Of a stretch of DNA of 64,000 bases, positions 49,226 through 58,212 are shown piece after piece. How positions within the stretch are numbered: the first letter of the stretch is position 1; each line of letters begins with the position of its first letter. Both the position numbers and the translations under genes were made by a program. This stretch comes from Acidilobaceae archaeon (lineage in GTDB: Archaea; Thermoproteota; Thermoprotei_A; Sulfolobales; Acidilobaceae): assembly GCA_027080775.1 (NCBI GenBank), contig JALWPV010000011.1:186001-250000 (forward strand). Direction: 5' to 3'. The notes under the pieces were generated by a model. That model was given only the letters and a program-made list of their open reading frames with translations. It did not search any database and was not told the origin of the DNA.

Positions 49226-49579
49226 GTGAATTCTAGGGACTCGATCCTACTGAGCCTAGCAGCCACGAGAGAACTCATAATGGATGAGGCGCGTAAGCTC
49301 GAGAAAATGGAGGCTGTACTAGCGGATAGCGGCTCGCCGGGGCTTCACGTCCTTAGGGAGTGGATAGTTTCGCTGCGCGGCCTAGCGCAGAGGGTATTCG
49401 TTGTAGAGGACTACCTGAAGAGTGGGTTGAGGGCCTCTGCAAGCCTCGAGGCCTGCTCGAGCCTCGAGGTCGTTTATAGGATGCTTAGCGGGCCCCGGGA
49501 CCCTGTCTATGAGAACGTGAAGGTGCCATTAGCCTCATTAGCCGCCTTGCTCCAGAGGCTCTGCGGGGATGAGCGGTAA
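49226..49579 (+). CDS. Helical protein of unknown function
   Basis: A 117-residue, mostly helical product with a GTG start. It has two long amphipathic segments (about 3-38 and 45-75) but no motif I recognise. Codon usage and length favour a real gene, but support is thin. The 193-base gap before it holds only the TATA-like element of the minus-strand gene. Confidence 0.45.
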   Translation: MNSRDSILLSLAATRELIMDEARKLEKMEAVLADSGSPGLHVLREWIVSLRGLAQRVFVVEDYLKSGLRASASLEACSSLEVVYRMLSGPRDPVYENVKVPLASLAALLQRLCGDER

Positions 49580-49640
49580 CTCGGCCTCTTCCGAAGCCTT
49601 GATGAGGACGCTTTAGGCCAGCGACCCACCCGCTAATGAA

Positions 49641-49664
49641 TTTTAGGGTTGAGCGTCTATTATA
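49641..49664 (+). promoter_or_regulatory. AT-rich promoter region for the HTH gene
   Basis: Contains TTTTAG (49641-49646) and CTATTATA (49657-49664), 35-40 and 17-24 bases before ATG 49681. Either could act as TATA box, and both lie inside an in-frame extension to 49636 that is therefore unlikely to be translated. Confidence 0.45.
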
Positions 49665-49680
49665 CTCGTGGGGTGATAGC

Positions 49681-50223
49681 ATGGCTGAGGGTCAGGGTGA
49701 GGTTGTTACAATTGAGGTAGACTTCTCCCACATACCTGTTAAGCCGACGACGCCGAAGGAGGTGCGCGAGCTAGAGCTAGCCCTAATCATCGGGACTCTC
49801 TTCAGGCCTGACGTCCTAAAGATGATCATGAGCCCCGAGGAATTCACGACATGGGTCGATAGCCTAGCGGTAGCGGCTGGTGCCCTAGCTCGTGAGAAGG
49901 CGGGGTATCCGATCTCAAAGATAGCCGACGAGTTGGGCAGGACGGAGGCCACAATAAGGAACCACCTCCAGGGCCGCACGAAGGCTGGCGCCCTAGTGGC
50001 TGAGACATACAAGATGCTAGCCAGGGGCAAGCTGAAGATAGCGATACCAGCAACAACGGGGCTTGCTCCACGCGAGGAGGTGGAGTCACTCAAGAAGCAA
50101 CTCGAAGATGCCAGGAGGGAGGTGGAGGACCTCAAGGCGAGGCTGCAGAGGATAGCCGGTATCGCCCGCGAGATAGCGGATAAGGCTGGCCTCATAGTAA
50201 AGGAGGCTGGCGTAGAGGGATAG
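49681..50223 (+). CDS. Helix-turn-helix protein with C-terminal coiled coil
   Basis: The 180-residue protein has a Glu-rich start, a central DNA-binding-like domain with YPISKIADELGRTEATIRNHLQG (HTH, about 78-100) and a heptad-patterned coiled coil (about 135-170: EEVESLKKQLEDARREVEDLKARL). Such architecture fits a dimeric transcription regulator. ATG 49681 is supported by the promoter region and a GGTGAT site. The next small gene starts 20 bases later, so the two may be cotranscribed. Confidence 0.75.
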   Translation: MAEGQGEVVTIEVDFSHIPVKPTTPKEVRELELALIIGTLFRPDVLKMIMSPEEFTTWVDSLAVAAGALAREKAGYPISKIADELGRTEATIRNHLQGRTKAGALVAETYKMLARGKLKIAIPATTGLAPREEVESLKKQLEDARREVEDLKARLQRIAGIAREIADKAGLIVKEAGVEG

Positions 50224-50242
50224 CTGGGGGAGGCGCTTTATA

Positions 50243-50470
50243 ATGGCGTCCCAGCAGAGGAAGCAGTACATGATGTATCCCCGCATCTTTTTGTTGAACC
50301 GGAAGCCCTCTAGTGAGTGTGAATACTTCGAGGTCGAGAAGACCTCCGAGGGCCTCTACGTGGCTTACTGCAGGGTCCTAGGCAGGTACCTGACGCTCTA
50401 TCAAGTCGAGAAATGCGAGAAAGCCTGGAAGACCTGTCCCTACAGGAGGTTCGGTGTTACAGTCAGCTAG
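50243..50470 (+). CDS. Small Cys4 protein of unknown function (copy B)
   Basis: A 75-residue protein with four cysteines: SECEYF...AYCRVLGRYLTLYQVEKCEKAWKTCP. The layout (C-x2-Y/F ... C ... C ... CP) echoes the product at 48.3 kb, suggesting a shared metal-binding fold. Strands appear to alternate with the cysteines. It overlaps the convergent gene by eight bases. Function unknown. Confidence 0.65.
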   Translation: MASQQRKQYMMYPRIFLLNRKPSSECEYFEVEKTSEGLYVAYCRVLGRYLTLYQVEKCEKAWKTCPYRRFGVTVS

Positions 50471-50816
50471 GCCTGACCCTCCTTACACTGACGCCCAGCT
50501 CCTTGGCCTTGGCCAATAGCTCCTCGCTAACGCGGGGCCCCGCTCCGTAGAGGACTAGCACGGGCCTACCCTTACCCTCAGCACTGCTAGCCAGATCCTC
50601 GACAATACTAGCCGGGACCTTGCCCGAGGACCAGTAGACCCTGACGGCTAGGGACTCGCGCCTCTTCCACGCCCTAAAGTGCACCGGAGCCCCAGGGTCA
50701 TCGGATATCATCTCCACCTCATAGCCAGCCATCCTATAGCGGGCAGCTACCTTACCTGGAACGCCGTACCTGCTGGCGAGCTTCTTAGCCTCGAAGGCCT
50801 GCTCCGCAGTCACCAT
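50463..50816 (-). CDS. Alpha/beta protein of unknown function
   Basis: A 117-residue product from ATG 50816. The first helix (AEQAFEAKKLASRYGVPGKVAARYRMAGYEVEMI) is followed by strands with FRAWKRRESLAVRVYWSSGKVP and VLVLYG, which recall a restriction-endonuclease-like or Holliday-junction-resolvase-like core, but no complete PD-ExK is visible. A longer upstream frame is Arg/Gly/Pro-rich and is a shadow of the carbamate kinase gene. TATA-like element about 44 bases upstream. Confidence 0.6.
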   Translation of the reverse strand: MVTAEQAFEAKKLASRYGVPGKVAARYRMAGYEVEMISDDPGAPVHFRAWKRRESLAVRVYWSSGKVPASIVEDLASSAEGKGRPVLVLYGAGPRVSEELLAKAKELGVSVRRVRPS

Positions 50817-50856
50817 CCCTTGATCGCCTCCCAGTGGAGGCTGGCTGTGGGTAGCC

Positions 50857-50864
50857 CTTATAAT
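50857..50864 (-). promoter_or_regulatory. TATA-like element for the gene at 50463-50816
   Basis: Minus strand ATTATAAG, centred about 44 bases before ATG 50816. Confidence 0.5.
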
Positions 50865-50887
50865 TCGCATAGGAGGCGGGCCTGCTT

Positions 50888-51817
50888 CTAGGGCTCTATT
50901 ATGGTTCCGGACTCCAGGTTGATCACGTCTATGGCCTCGTCTAGATGGCCTATAACGGCTCTCCTCCCCGTCTCCTCGACGAACTCCACTGCCGCCTCGA
51001 CCTTCGGGCCCATGCTGCCTGGGGGGAAGTAGCCCCTCTCGAGGAGCCTCCTGGCGTCGCGGGCGCTGAGCCGGGCGAGCCATCTCTGGGTGGGCTTGCC
51101 GAAGTCCAGTGCGACACCTGGTACGTCTGTTAGTATAATGAAACGCTCTGCCTCGATGAGCCTGGCCAGCACGGAGGAGGCAAGGTCCTTATCTACAACG
51201 GCTTCAACCGGCTCTAGATCCTCGGTTACGGGGATCCCGCCTCCCCCAACAGCGATCGTTACGACTCCGCCGGAGGCGAGTGCTTTGATTATAGGTGCCT
51301 CCAGCACGTCGAGAGGCCTCGGGCTCGGCACCACGCGCCTGTAGCCCCCGCGGGCGTCGCGGCGCATGACCCAGCCCCTCTCGCGGGCTAGCCTCTTGGC
51401 CTCCTCCTCGGTGTAGTAGAAGCCTATGGGCTTGGATGGATTCGAGAAAGCCGGGTCAGACCGGCTAACCACGACCCTCGTCACTATGGTTGCGGCCGGT
51501 ACCTCAACGCCCCTCCTCCTAGCGGCTATTGTTATCGAGTGCTGTATCAAATACCCCAGCCAGCCCTGGGTCATAGCGTCAACTATGTCAAGGGTCTGGC
51601 GGGGCCTCTCGGGCGGGAGCGACTCCATAGCCTCCAGGAGGTAACCAGCCTGTGGGCCGTTCCCATGCGTAACCACTATACGGTACCCCCTAAGGTATGC
51701 CTCAACAATGGCCTCAGCAGCCCTCGAAACGTTGCGCCACGCCTCGCGGGGGTCCCCCCTCTCACCCTTCCTCAGGATGGCGTTACCGCCTAGGGCGACA
51801 ACGATAAGCTCCTCCAT
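50888..51817 (-). CDS. arcC: Carbamate kinase
   Basis: Makes ATP from carbamoyl phosphate and ADP, or the reverse. The 309-residue amino-acid-kinase-fold protein has VVALGGNAILRKG, VVTHGNGPQAGYLLEAME, and the later VAVGGGGIPV and DKDLASSVLA motifs of the family. With OTCase at 43.9 kb it can convert citrulline to ornithine with ATP gain, or feed carbamoyl phosphate as in Pyrococcus. No arginine deiminase is visible. ATG start. Confidence 0.93.
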   Translation of the reverse strand: MEELIVVALGGNAILRKGERGDPREAWRNVSRAAEAIVEAYLRGYRIVVTHGNGPQAGYLLEAMESLPPERPRQTLDIVDAMTQGWLGYLIQHSITIAARRRGVEVPAATIVTRVVVSRSDPAFSNPSKPIGFYYTEEEAKRLARERGWVMRRDARGGYRRVVPSPRPLDVLEAPIIKALASGGVVTIAVGGGGIPVTEDLEPVEAVVDKDLASSVLARLIEAERFIILTDVPGVALDFGKPTQRWLARLSARDARRLLERGYFPPGSMGPKVEAAVEFVEETGRRAVIGHLDEAIDVINLESGTIIEP

Positions 51818-51865
51818 GACTTCCCCCTCGGCTATCGAGAGCCAAAAAGAGACAGTAGGGTGGGG

Positions 51866-53218
51866 TTAGCCCTCCAGCTTGGCCCTAGCCCTCTCGAGGA
51901 ACTCATCGACGTACTCGCTTATGCTGGGGCCTTCTATTATCTCCAGCTCGTAGGAGACCCTAACGACGGGCTTATCTATATCTATGAGTCTCGTTATATC
52001 AGCCGGCGTCCCTAGTATGACGGCGTCGGCTGGGACTCTCTTTATCGTCTCCTCGAGGTCCCTCAGCTGCTCCCTGGAGTAGCCAGTGCTCGGGAGTACG
52101 TTGGCCATGTGCCTGTAGGTTTCATACATCTTCTTTATCACGCCGACTGCATAGGGGCGCGGATCCACAATCTCGGCGGCGCCATACTTCTTGGCTGCGA
52201 CGTATCCAGCGGCGTAGGGGGCGCCTCCGTGTGTTACGGTGGGCGAGTCCTCCAGCACGAGGACCTTCTTGCCCTCCACTAGATCGGGCTTGTCAACGGT
52301 TACAACACTCCTCGCTACTGAGATCTTCGCGTGGGGGTTCACCCTCCTAATATTGGCCTTCACAGTCTCTATGGCCTCGCTGCTGGCCTGGTCGGCCTTG
52401 TTAATTATCACGGCGTCAGCCATCCTCACGTTGACTTCGCCGGGGAAGCTCCCGACCTCGTGGCCCGGCCTCATGGCATCGGCCACTGTTATCATGTAGT
52501 CGGGCCTCACGAAGGGCCAGTCATTGTTTCCACCGTCCCAGAGTATTATGTCGGCCTCCCTCTCGGCGAGCGCCACTATCTGGCCGTAGTCCACGCCGGC
52601 GTATACGGGTATGCCCATGCGTATGTACTGCTCGTACTCCTCCCGCTCCTCGACTGTGACGCCGTAGCGGTCTAGGTCCTCCGTTGAAGCGAACTTCTGC
52701 ACAGCCATCTTGGCTAGGTCGCCGTAGGCCATGGGGTGCCTTATGGGAGCCAGTCTGTAGCCTCTCCTCGTTAGCTCGCGTGTTATAGCCCTAGAGACTG
52801 TGCTCTTCCCGGCGCCTGTCCTCACGGCTGTAACTGCTATCACTGGCTTGGAACTCTCTATCATGGTGTCCCTGGGGCCTAGTATCATGAAGGAGGCGCC
52901 GGCTGCGAGGGCCCTGCTAAGCTTCTCCCCGACGTCACTATAGAGGAGGTCGCTATAGGCTAGGACGACGATATCCACGCCTAGGCCCTTGACTATCTCC
53001 TCCATCTGGGACTCGGGTAGTATCGGTATACCGTGGGGATAGAGCTTGCCTGCTAGCTCTGGCGGGTACCTCTTGCCGATTATGCCCGGTATCTGGGCGG
53101 CGGTGAAGCCCACGACCTCGTATTCGGGGTTGTCCCTGAATACCATGTTGAAGTTGTGGAAGTCCCTGCCTCCAGCGCCCAGTATTAGGACCCTCCTTCG
53201 TCTCACATGTAACACCAA
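51866..53218 (-). CDS. Cyclic 2,3-diphosphoglycerate synthetase-family P-loop protein
   Basis: The 450-residue protein resembles cDPG synthetase of hyperthermophilic methanogens. Residues about 1-125 form a Rossmann-like domain (RRRVLILGAGGRDFHNFN), then a P-loop domain with AVRTGAGKST near residue 130, ILWDGGNNDWPF near 230 and ADAVIINKAD near 268. cDPG is a thermoprotective solute in some hyperthermophiles; in crenarchaea the family's role is not settled. It follows carbamate kinase upstream on the same strand, 48 bases apart. Confidence 0.82.
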   Translation of the reverse strand: MVLHVRRRRVLILGAGGRDFHNFNMVFRDNPEYEVVGFTAAQIPGIIGKRYPPELAGKLYPHGIPILPESQMEEIVKGLGVDIVVLAYSDLLYSDVGEKLSRALAAGASFMILGPRDTMIESSKPVIAVTAVRTGAGKSTVSRAITRELTRRGYRLAPIRHPMAYGDLAKMAVQKFASTEDLDRYGVTVEEREEYEQYIRMGIPVYAGVDYGQIVALAEREADIILWDGGNNDWPFVRPDYMITVADAMRPGHEVGSFPGEVNVRMADAVIINKADQASSEAIETVKANIRRVNPHAKISVARSVVTVDKPDLVEGKKVLVLEDSPTVTHGGAPYAAGYVAAKKYGAAEIVDPRPYAVGVIKKMYETYRHMANVLPSTGYSREQLRDLEETIKRVPADAVILGTPADITRLIDIDKPVVRVSYELEIIEGPSISEYVDEFLERARAKLEG

Positions 53219-53320
53219 GCGTTACATAGCGGGGTGCAGCGGAATATAAGCGCTGACCCCCCGGGCGAGCCAATATTTTAGGGTGGCCCCAGTGTAAGCC
53301 CCGCTACGGGGCTTCAAGCG

Positions 53321-55714
53321 GTGGCTAAACGGGCTCGCTCCAAGAAGGCTAAGGGCACTAGTGGCCCCACACTAGCTGACTTCTACGCCGCTATAGAGAG
53401 GGTATCGTGGCCCCTAACCATAGCGCTGCTCGTAGCCGTGATAGCCGTCGGCCTCTACATAAGGCTGCTCCCAGCGCTACACTACAAGCTGGAGCTGGAC
53501 GCCAGCGACCCGTGGATCGAGTACTGGATAACGAAGTACATCTACGACCACGGCCTCTTCCACCTATCGGGCCTGCGCGACGTTAAGCTCTTCTGGTACC
53601 CCGAGGGCAGGGACTTCATAACAACGTCAAGAATAGGGTTGCCGTGGCTGGCGGCCGCCACCTACCCTATAGCGAGGCACTTCGGCCTAACTCTCCGGGA
53701 GTGGGTTGCGCTAGTACCACCCATTGCGGCGGTATTCGGTGTGGTATTCGTGTTCGGCTTCGTCTACAGCCTCACCCGCTCCAAGCTCGGAGGCCTCGTG
53801 GCTGCGAGCCTCTACTCCCTCACGCCAGGAGCCATAGTGAGGACGACCGTCGGCTTCGTCGAGAAGATAGGGGTCGCATTCCCCATACTAGTGCTCTATC
53901 TCTGGGTCCTCCTACTCGCATTCAGAGCCAAGAGGCCCCCCAGGAGGGCCCTCCTAGCCTTCACCGCTGGCGCCATCGCCGGGGCGATAGGCTTCATATG
54001 GGGAGGCTATGCTATAGCCCTAGGCCTGCTCGTACTGATAGCACTCCTGGAGCCTTATCTCGAGCCACCAACGATGGGGAGGCTCCTCCACATATACATA
54101 CCGGCATCGATCGGGGCGTACCTGCTCCTAGCGGTAAACCCGGCCTTCGGCCCGCTCTACATAGAGAGGTTCTACGGCCTCCTAGCGGTGGCCCCGACAG
54201 TGCTCTACGCGCTCTTCGTAGCGGCTAGGCGCTGGGCTGGAGCCTACAACTGGAGGATGCACACCTGGATCCTCCTAGCACTAGGCGTAATCATCGCTTC
54301 TCTAGTGGCATCAGGCTACAGCGGCCTGGGGGGTAGGGCGCTCGCAGCCCTCGGGGCAAAGAGGCTTAGCCCCCTCGTCGAGAGCGTCCAGGAGCACATG
54401 CCGGCATCGTGGGGGGTCATCTTTAGGGAGTACGGCGTCGCCCTGGTGCTCAGCCTGATAGGCATTGTAGCGGAGCTATACCTAGCCTACACTAAGAAGC
54501 ACTCGGGCCCCTACGCGGCGATGGCCCTCGCCATATACATAGCCGCCCTGCTACTGCTCTACGCTAACAAGAACATGAGCTACTTCACGGAGATGGCGGC
54601 ATCCATGAACGCACTGGCGGCGGGGGTATTCACGGGCACCATAATGCTCCTGCGCGGATCGGAGCCCCCGCCCAGGAAGGCGAGGGCCCGCAGGAGGCGG
54701 GAGGAGGTAGACCAGCTCCACGCAGTCATGGCAACAGGCATAGTCCTAATAGTACTAGCAGGTGTGGCGTTCAGCCTTAACACTGCGTATGCGATGAACG
54801 CCTCCAAGGCCCCAGCAATAATGACCTCGATGCTCGGAGCGCTAGCCGAGAGGAGGGGCAACAAGACAGTGGTGGTGGTTCCAGTCAATGGGGCCTGGAC
54901 CGATGCGCTCGACTACATTAAAACGCATACGAGGCCCGATGCACTCATAGTGTCGTGGTGGGACTACGGCTACTGGATAACGGTCAACACGAATAGGACC
55001 ACTGTAGCGGATGGTGCAACTCTGAACGAGACCCAGATACGCATACTGGCCCGCGTACTCACGGGCACGGAGGACGGCGCGTCAGCCCTCCTCAAATACT
55101 ACTTCCACGCGGTACCAAATAACACGTATATTGTCTTCTATGATGTCTTCTACGCGCTCTACAATAACGGCACGATGACGGTGCTCCCCATGCCCAGCGT
55201 GAACAGGGTCAACAACACCGACGTCTTCATAGTCCACGGCCAGGGCGATCTCCCGAAGTCCTTCCAGATGCTCAGGATAGGCTACAGGATAAACCCATTC
55301 GCCCCCACGCCATTCACAAGCAAGTACTCGACCACAGTCTACGTAGGGGGAGTAGCGTACCACCACTTCCCCGGCTTCGTCGGGGAGCCCGACTCTAACA
55401 GGCAGCTCGTCTATAACACCCTCCTCTACAAGCTAACAGTCTATGGCCTCTACAAACTCAACGATGGCTTCAACCACTTCATACTAGACAATGGCTGCGA
55501 GACCATACTCCACAAGCTAAACACGACACACCCAATAGTGTTCCCATCGGTCCTACGCGCCTACAGGGCAGCCACCCTAACGCCGGTCACGCTCCACAGG
55601 TTCACCCTAGTCAACATGTCAATAGGATGCCCCGTAGACGCCGCGACGCTGAGCAGCAAGGGCGAGGCCAGGCTCCTGATGGTCATAGTATTCATCTATA
55701 AGTGGACGGGCTAG
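53321..55714 (+). CDS. aglB: Oligosaccharyltransferase AglB (STT3 family)
   Basis: Transfers lipid-linked glycan to Asn of NxS/T sites outside the membrane. The 797-residue protein has about 11-13 transmembrane helices (to about residue 495), an early ELDASDPWIEYW acidic loop, and the catalytic-site signature WWDYGYW near residue 547 in the soluble C-terminal domain (about 500-797). The protein itself has several NxT/S sequons in that domain. GTG start; TATA-like CAATATTTTA 41-50 bases upstream. The DPM-like enzyme at 6-7 kb may feed it. Confidence 0.95.
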   Translation: MAKRARSKKAKGTSGPTLADFYAAIERVSWPLTIALLVAVIAVGLYIRLLPALHYKLELDASDPWIEYWITKYIYDHGLFHLSGLRDVKLFWYPEGRDFITTSRIGLPWLAAATYPIARHFGLTLREWVALVPPIAAVFGVVFVFGFVYSLTRSKLGGLVAASLYSLTPGAIVRTTVGFVEKIGVAFPILVLYLWVLLLAFRAKRPPRRALLAFTAGAIAGAIGFIWGGYAIALGLLVLIALLEPYLEPPTMGRLLHIYIPASIGAYLLLAVNPAFGPLYIERFYGLLAVAPTVLYALFVAARRWAGAYNWRMHTWILLALGVIIASLVASGYSGLGGRALAALGAKRLSPLVESVQEHMPASWGVIFREYGVALVLSLIGIVAELYLAYTKKHSGPYAAMALAIYIAALLLLYANKNMSYFTEMAASMNALAAGVFTGTIMLLRGSEPPPRKARARRRREEVDQLHAVMATGIVLIVLAGVAFSLNTAYAMNASKAPAIMTSMLGALAERRGNKTVVVVPVNGAWTDALDYIKTHTRPDALIVSWWDYGYWITVNTNRTTVADGATLNETQIRILARVLTGTEDGASALLKYYFHAVPNNTYIVFYDVFYALYNNGTMTVLPMPSVNRVNNTDVFIVHGQGDLPKSFQMLRIGYRINPFAPTPFTSKYSTTVYVGGVAYHHFPGFVGEPDSNRQLVYNTLLYKLTVYGLYKLNDGFNHFILDNGCETILHKLNTTHPIVFPSVLRAYRAATLTPVTLHRFTLVNMSIGCPVDAATLSSKGEARLLMVIVFIYKWTG

Positions 55715-55781
55715 AGGGCCCGGCCGCCTATTAAGGAGGCCTCCACACGAAGCAGTGGCCCCCGGGGGTTCAGCTGGTTTG

Positions 55782-56267
55782 ATGCGCTCACGCAAGCGCC
55801 AGAACCCGCGGATACTAGCCGCAAGGGCCCTTCAGAGGGTTCGCTTAGCCCGTATGAGCATAGCACGACTCGCCCACAGGCTGAGAGAGGGCTCTGCTGA
55901 CGCTAGGGGCTCTGAGGACCTCTTAGTCACACTTAGGAGGGTAGAGGATATACTGGAGTATATCAGCTTAAAACTTGAACTATACCTTGCTACGGGCGTG
56001 GCCCTGAGCGATACCGTAGGAAAGGCGGCGGAGGCTTCTAGAGCGCTGGGCACGCTTGCCTCGACCCTGCCTCCCCAGACCGCGACGCTCCTCATGGAGG
56101 TTGATGAAGCCCTCAGGGGTCTTGCCGACGCGCATGGGATAGCGCCTGCAGGTCTCGAGATAGCCGGCGCGCCTCGAGGCATCGTTGACGATGAGGAGGT
56201 GGCCAGGATACTCAGGGAGGCGGAGGCCGTGGCCAGGCAAAGGACTAAGGAAAGCCTCGACCTCTAA
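55782..56267 (+). CDS. ESCRT-III-like (CdvB-family) protein
   Basis: The 161-residue basic-to-acidic helical protein fits crenarchaeal CdvB paralogues: a very basic helix 1 (about 5-35), LLVTLRRVEDILEYISLKLELYLATG as the helix-3 type segment, LASTLPPQTATLLMEVDEALRGLA, and a C-terminal EEVARILREAEAVARQR helix. ESCRT-III proteins assemble membrane-constricting filaments in division and vesicle release. It lacks a clear CdvC-binding MIM tail. ATG 55782 is preferred to an upstream in-frame start at 55755. It sits 67 bases after AglB; no CdvA or CdvC is adjacent. Confidence 0.72.
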   Translation: MRSRKRQNPRILAARALQRVRLARMSIARLAHRLREGSADARGSEDLLVTLRRVEDILEYISLKLELYLATGVALSDTVGKAAEASRALGTLASTLPPQTATLLMEVDEALRGLADAHGIAPAGLEIAGAPRGIVDDEEVARILREAEAVARQRTKESLDL

Positions 56268-56497
56268 CCCGTCATAGCATGTAGCATCCAAGGGCGTCCG
56301 GCGTGCTAGGGGGCTCCTACTGTGGTCCACTCCCCATCGGCGCCCGGCCTCCGGCCTGGCTAGGAGCAGTCACAGCCCCCCTGGATTCAGAGGATAAACA
56401 AGCGTCTTAGGGCTCTATAGGCCCTGGTTAAAGGGGTCGGGCAGACGGGCGCTAACCCTTAAGCCCCCAACTGCTTCGCTTCCGCCAGGCGAGGGGC

Positions 56498-57880
56498 TTG
56501 GCTCAGTGGAGCGTCCTAGAGGTCCTACGCTCCAACCCGGGTGTGCTGAGGGAGGTCTTAAGAAAGAGGTTTATGGACCCCTCACTGGCGGACCGCGCTT
56601 ATGAGGTCGACCTTAAGTGGCGTAGGATACAGGTGCGCCTCAACGAGGTTAGGCATAGGCACAACCTTGTGACCAAGGCCATAGCTAAGACTAGGGACCC
56701 CGAGGAGAGGAAGAGGCTGATAGAGGAGGCGAGGCTCCTCCTGAGGGAGAGGGAGGAGCTCGAGAGGGAGTTCCAGAGGCTTGACGAGGAGAGGAGGAGG
56801 CTGCTGGCCCAGCTCCCTAACCTCCTCGACGATGACGTACCGATCGGTGAGGAGGACGCCTACGTCCCCAGGGAGTACTGGGGAAAACCCAGGGTCTGGA
56901 GGGGCTTCGAGGACGCCTTCCTGAAGGAGACTGTAGCCAGGGGCTTCAAGGTCGACTACGAGCTGATAGACTGGAAGCCTAAGGGGCATGCTGACATGAT
57001 GGAGGAGGTGCTTAAACTCGGCGACACGCTGAAGGCGGGCAAGGTCGCGGGATCAAGGTTCTACTACCTCTTCGAGGACCTAGTGTGGCTTGACATGGCG
57101 CTCCTAATGTTCGCCATAGATAGGCTAACGGCGAAGGGCTACACGCTCGTGCTCCCACCCTACATGCTTAGATATAAGGTGATAAACGGTGTAATAGATA
57201 TGGAGACGTTCAAGGATGCTATATATAAGATAGAGGGGGAGGACCTCTACCTAATAGCTACTGCTGAGCACCCGCTCGCAGCGCTCTACAGCGGCGAGGA
57301 AATCTATGACGACGAGCTACCAAAGAGGCTCGTTGGAGTAAGCCCCTGCTTCAGGAAGGAGGCCGGAGCAGGCAACAGGGACTTGAAAGGCATATTCAGG
57401 GTCCACCAGTTCCACAAGGTAGAGCAGTTCATCTACTCCCTCCCCGAGGAGAGCAGGAGGCTCCACGAGGAGCTGATAACAAACGCCATGGAGCTATTCA
57501 AGGAGCTGGGGATACCATTCAGGGTCATAAACATCCCCTCAGGAGACCTAGGAGCCTGTGCCGTGAAGAAGTACGACCTCGAGGCCTGGATGCCCGCCCA
57601 GGGCCGGTACCGGGAGATGGTGAGCGCGAGCAACTGCACGGACTGGCAGGCCTTCAGGCTCGGAATAAGGCTAGTGAGGAGGAAGGGGATGGAGCGGGGC
57701 TATGTCCACACGCTTAACAGTACAGCCATAGCGTCAACCAGGACCATAACAGCGATACTAGAGAACTTCCAGGAGCCAGACGGCACCGTGGTCATACCCA
57801 AGCCCCTACGCAAGTACCTAGAGCCATTCGAGGCCGCTCCCAAGGACTACATTAAACCGAGGCCTAAGAGGCCCGCTTAA
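56498..57880 (+). CDS. serS: Seryl-tRNA synthetase
   Basis: Class II synthetase of 460 residues. The N-terminal tRNA-binding coiled-coil arm (about 25-105) is followed by motif 2, [26 protein letters not shown], and motif 3 near the C-terminus ([14 protein letters not shown] pattern, here ASTRTITAI). This is the standard, not methanogen-type, SerRS. TTG start; CCCTTAAG 35-42 bases upstream may be its TATA box. The 230-base gap before it holds nothing else I can support. Confidence 0.95.
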   Translation: MAQWSVLEVLRSNPGVLREVLRKRFMDPSLADRAYEVDLKWRRIQVRLNEVRHRHNLVTKAIAKTRDPEERKRLIEEARLLLREREELEREFQRLDEERRRLLAQLPNLLDDDVPIGEEDAYVPREYWGKPRVWRGFEDAFLKETVARGFKVDYELIDWKPKGHADMMEEVLKLGDTLKAGKVAGSRFYYLFEDLVWLDMALLMFAIDRLTAKGYTLVLPPYMLRYKVINGVIDMETFKDAIYKIEGEDLYLIATAEHPLAALYSGEEIYDDELPKRLVGVSPCFRKEAGAGNRDLKGIFRVHQFHKVEQFIYSLPEESRRLHEELITNAMELFKELGIPFRVINIPSGDLGACAVKKYDLEAWMPAQGRYREMVSASNCTDWQAFRLGIRLVRRKGMERGYVHTLNSTAIASTRTITAILENFQEPDGTVVIPKPLRKYLEPFEAAPKDYIKPRPKRPA

Positions 57881-58208
57881 CCCTCCTCCTCAGACCACCT
57901 ATCAGCGACGACCAGAGCCCAGTCTTCTCGCCCTCCCCCTGACTGAACCCCCCAGCGCCGCGGCCGAGCGCTATGGCACGGGCCTGGTCGGGCGTCAGGT
58001 AGACATACCTCTGAGCGAGCGCCAGCAGGATCCTAGCCTCCTCGTCAGTAGCATAATCCAGGGGATCACCCCTCATGCCAGAAGAGCGCCACCTCTCGAC
58101 GAGTCTCTCGTTTATCCTCCTAACCTGCGGGTCCGAGTAGAGTGCTGCGAGCACCCACTCATCCTTAATATCGAGTAGCTCCCGGAGCCTATCCTTGACG
58201 CTGGTCAA
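57864..58208 (-). CDS. Helical protein of unknown function
   Basis: A 114-residue, charged, helix-rich product ([22 protein letters not shown], then [12 protein letters not shown], then [14 protein letters not shown]) with a low-complexity Gly-rich stretch and basic tail. No motif recognised. It starts four bases after the MIP18-like gene stop on the same strand and overlaps the serS end by 17 bases, so it probably shares the MIP18 transcript. Confidence 0.6.
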   Translation of the reverse strand: MTSVKDRLRELLDIKDEWVLAALYSDPQVRRINERLVERWRSSGMRGDPLDYATDEEARILLALAQRYVYLTPDQARAIALGRGAGGFSQGEGEKTGLWSSLIGGLRRRVKRAS

Positions 58209-58212
58209 GCCC

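Noticed and set aside
50817-51083. N-terminal extension of the gene at 50463-50816
   Set aside because: The added 89 residues are Arg/Pro/Gly shadow sequence of the carbamate kinase 3' end, and a TATA-like element sits within it.
53644-54228. Long plus-strand frame inside the AglB gene
   Set aside because: It is an out-of-frame shadow rich in Arg/Pro/Gly; the AglB frame has clear membrane helices and WWDYGYW.
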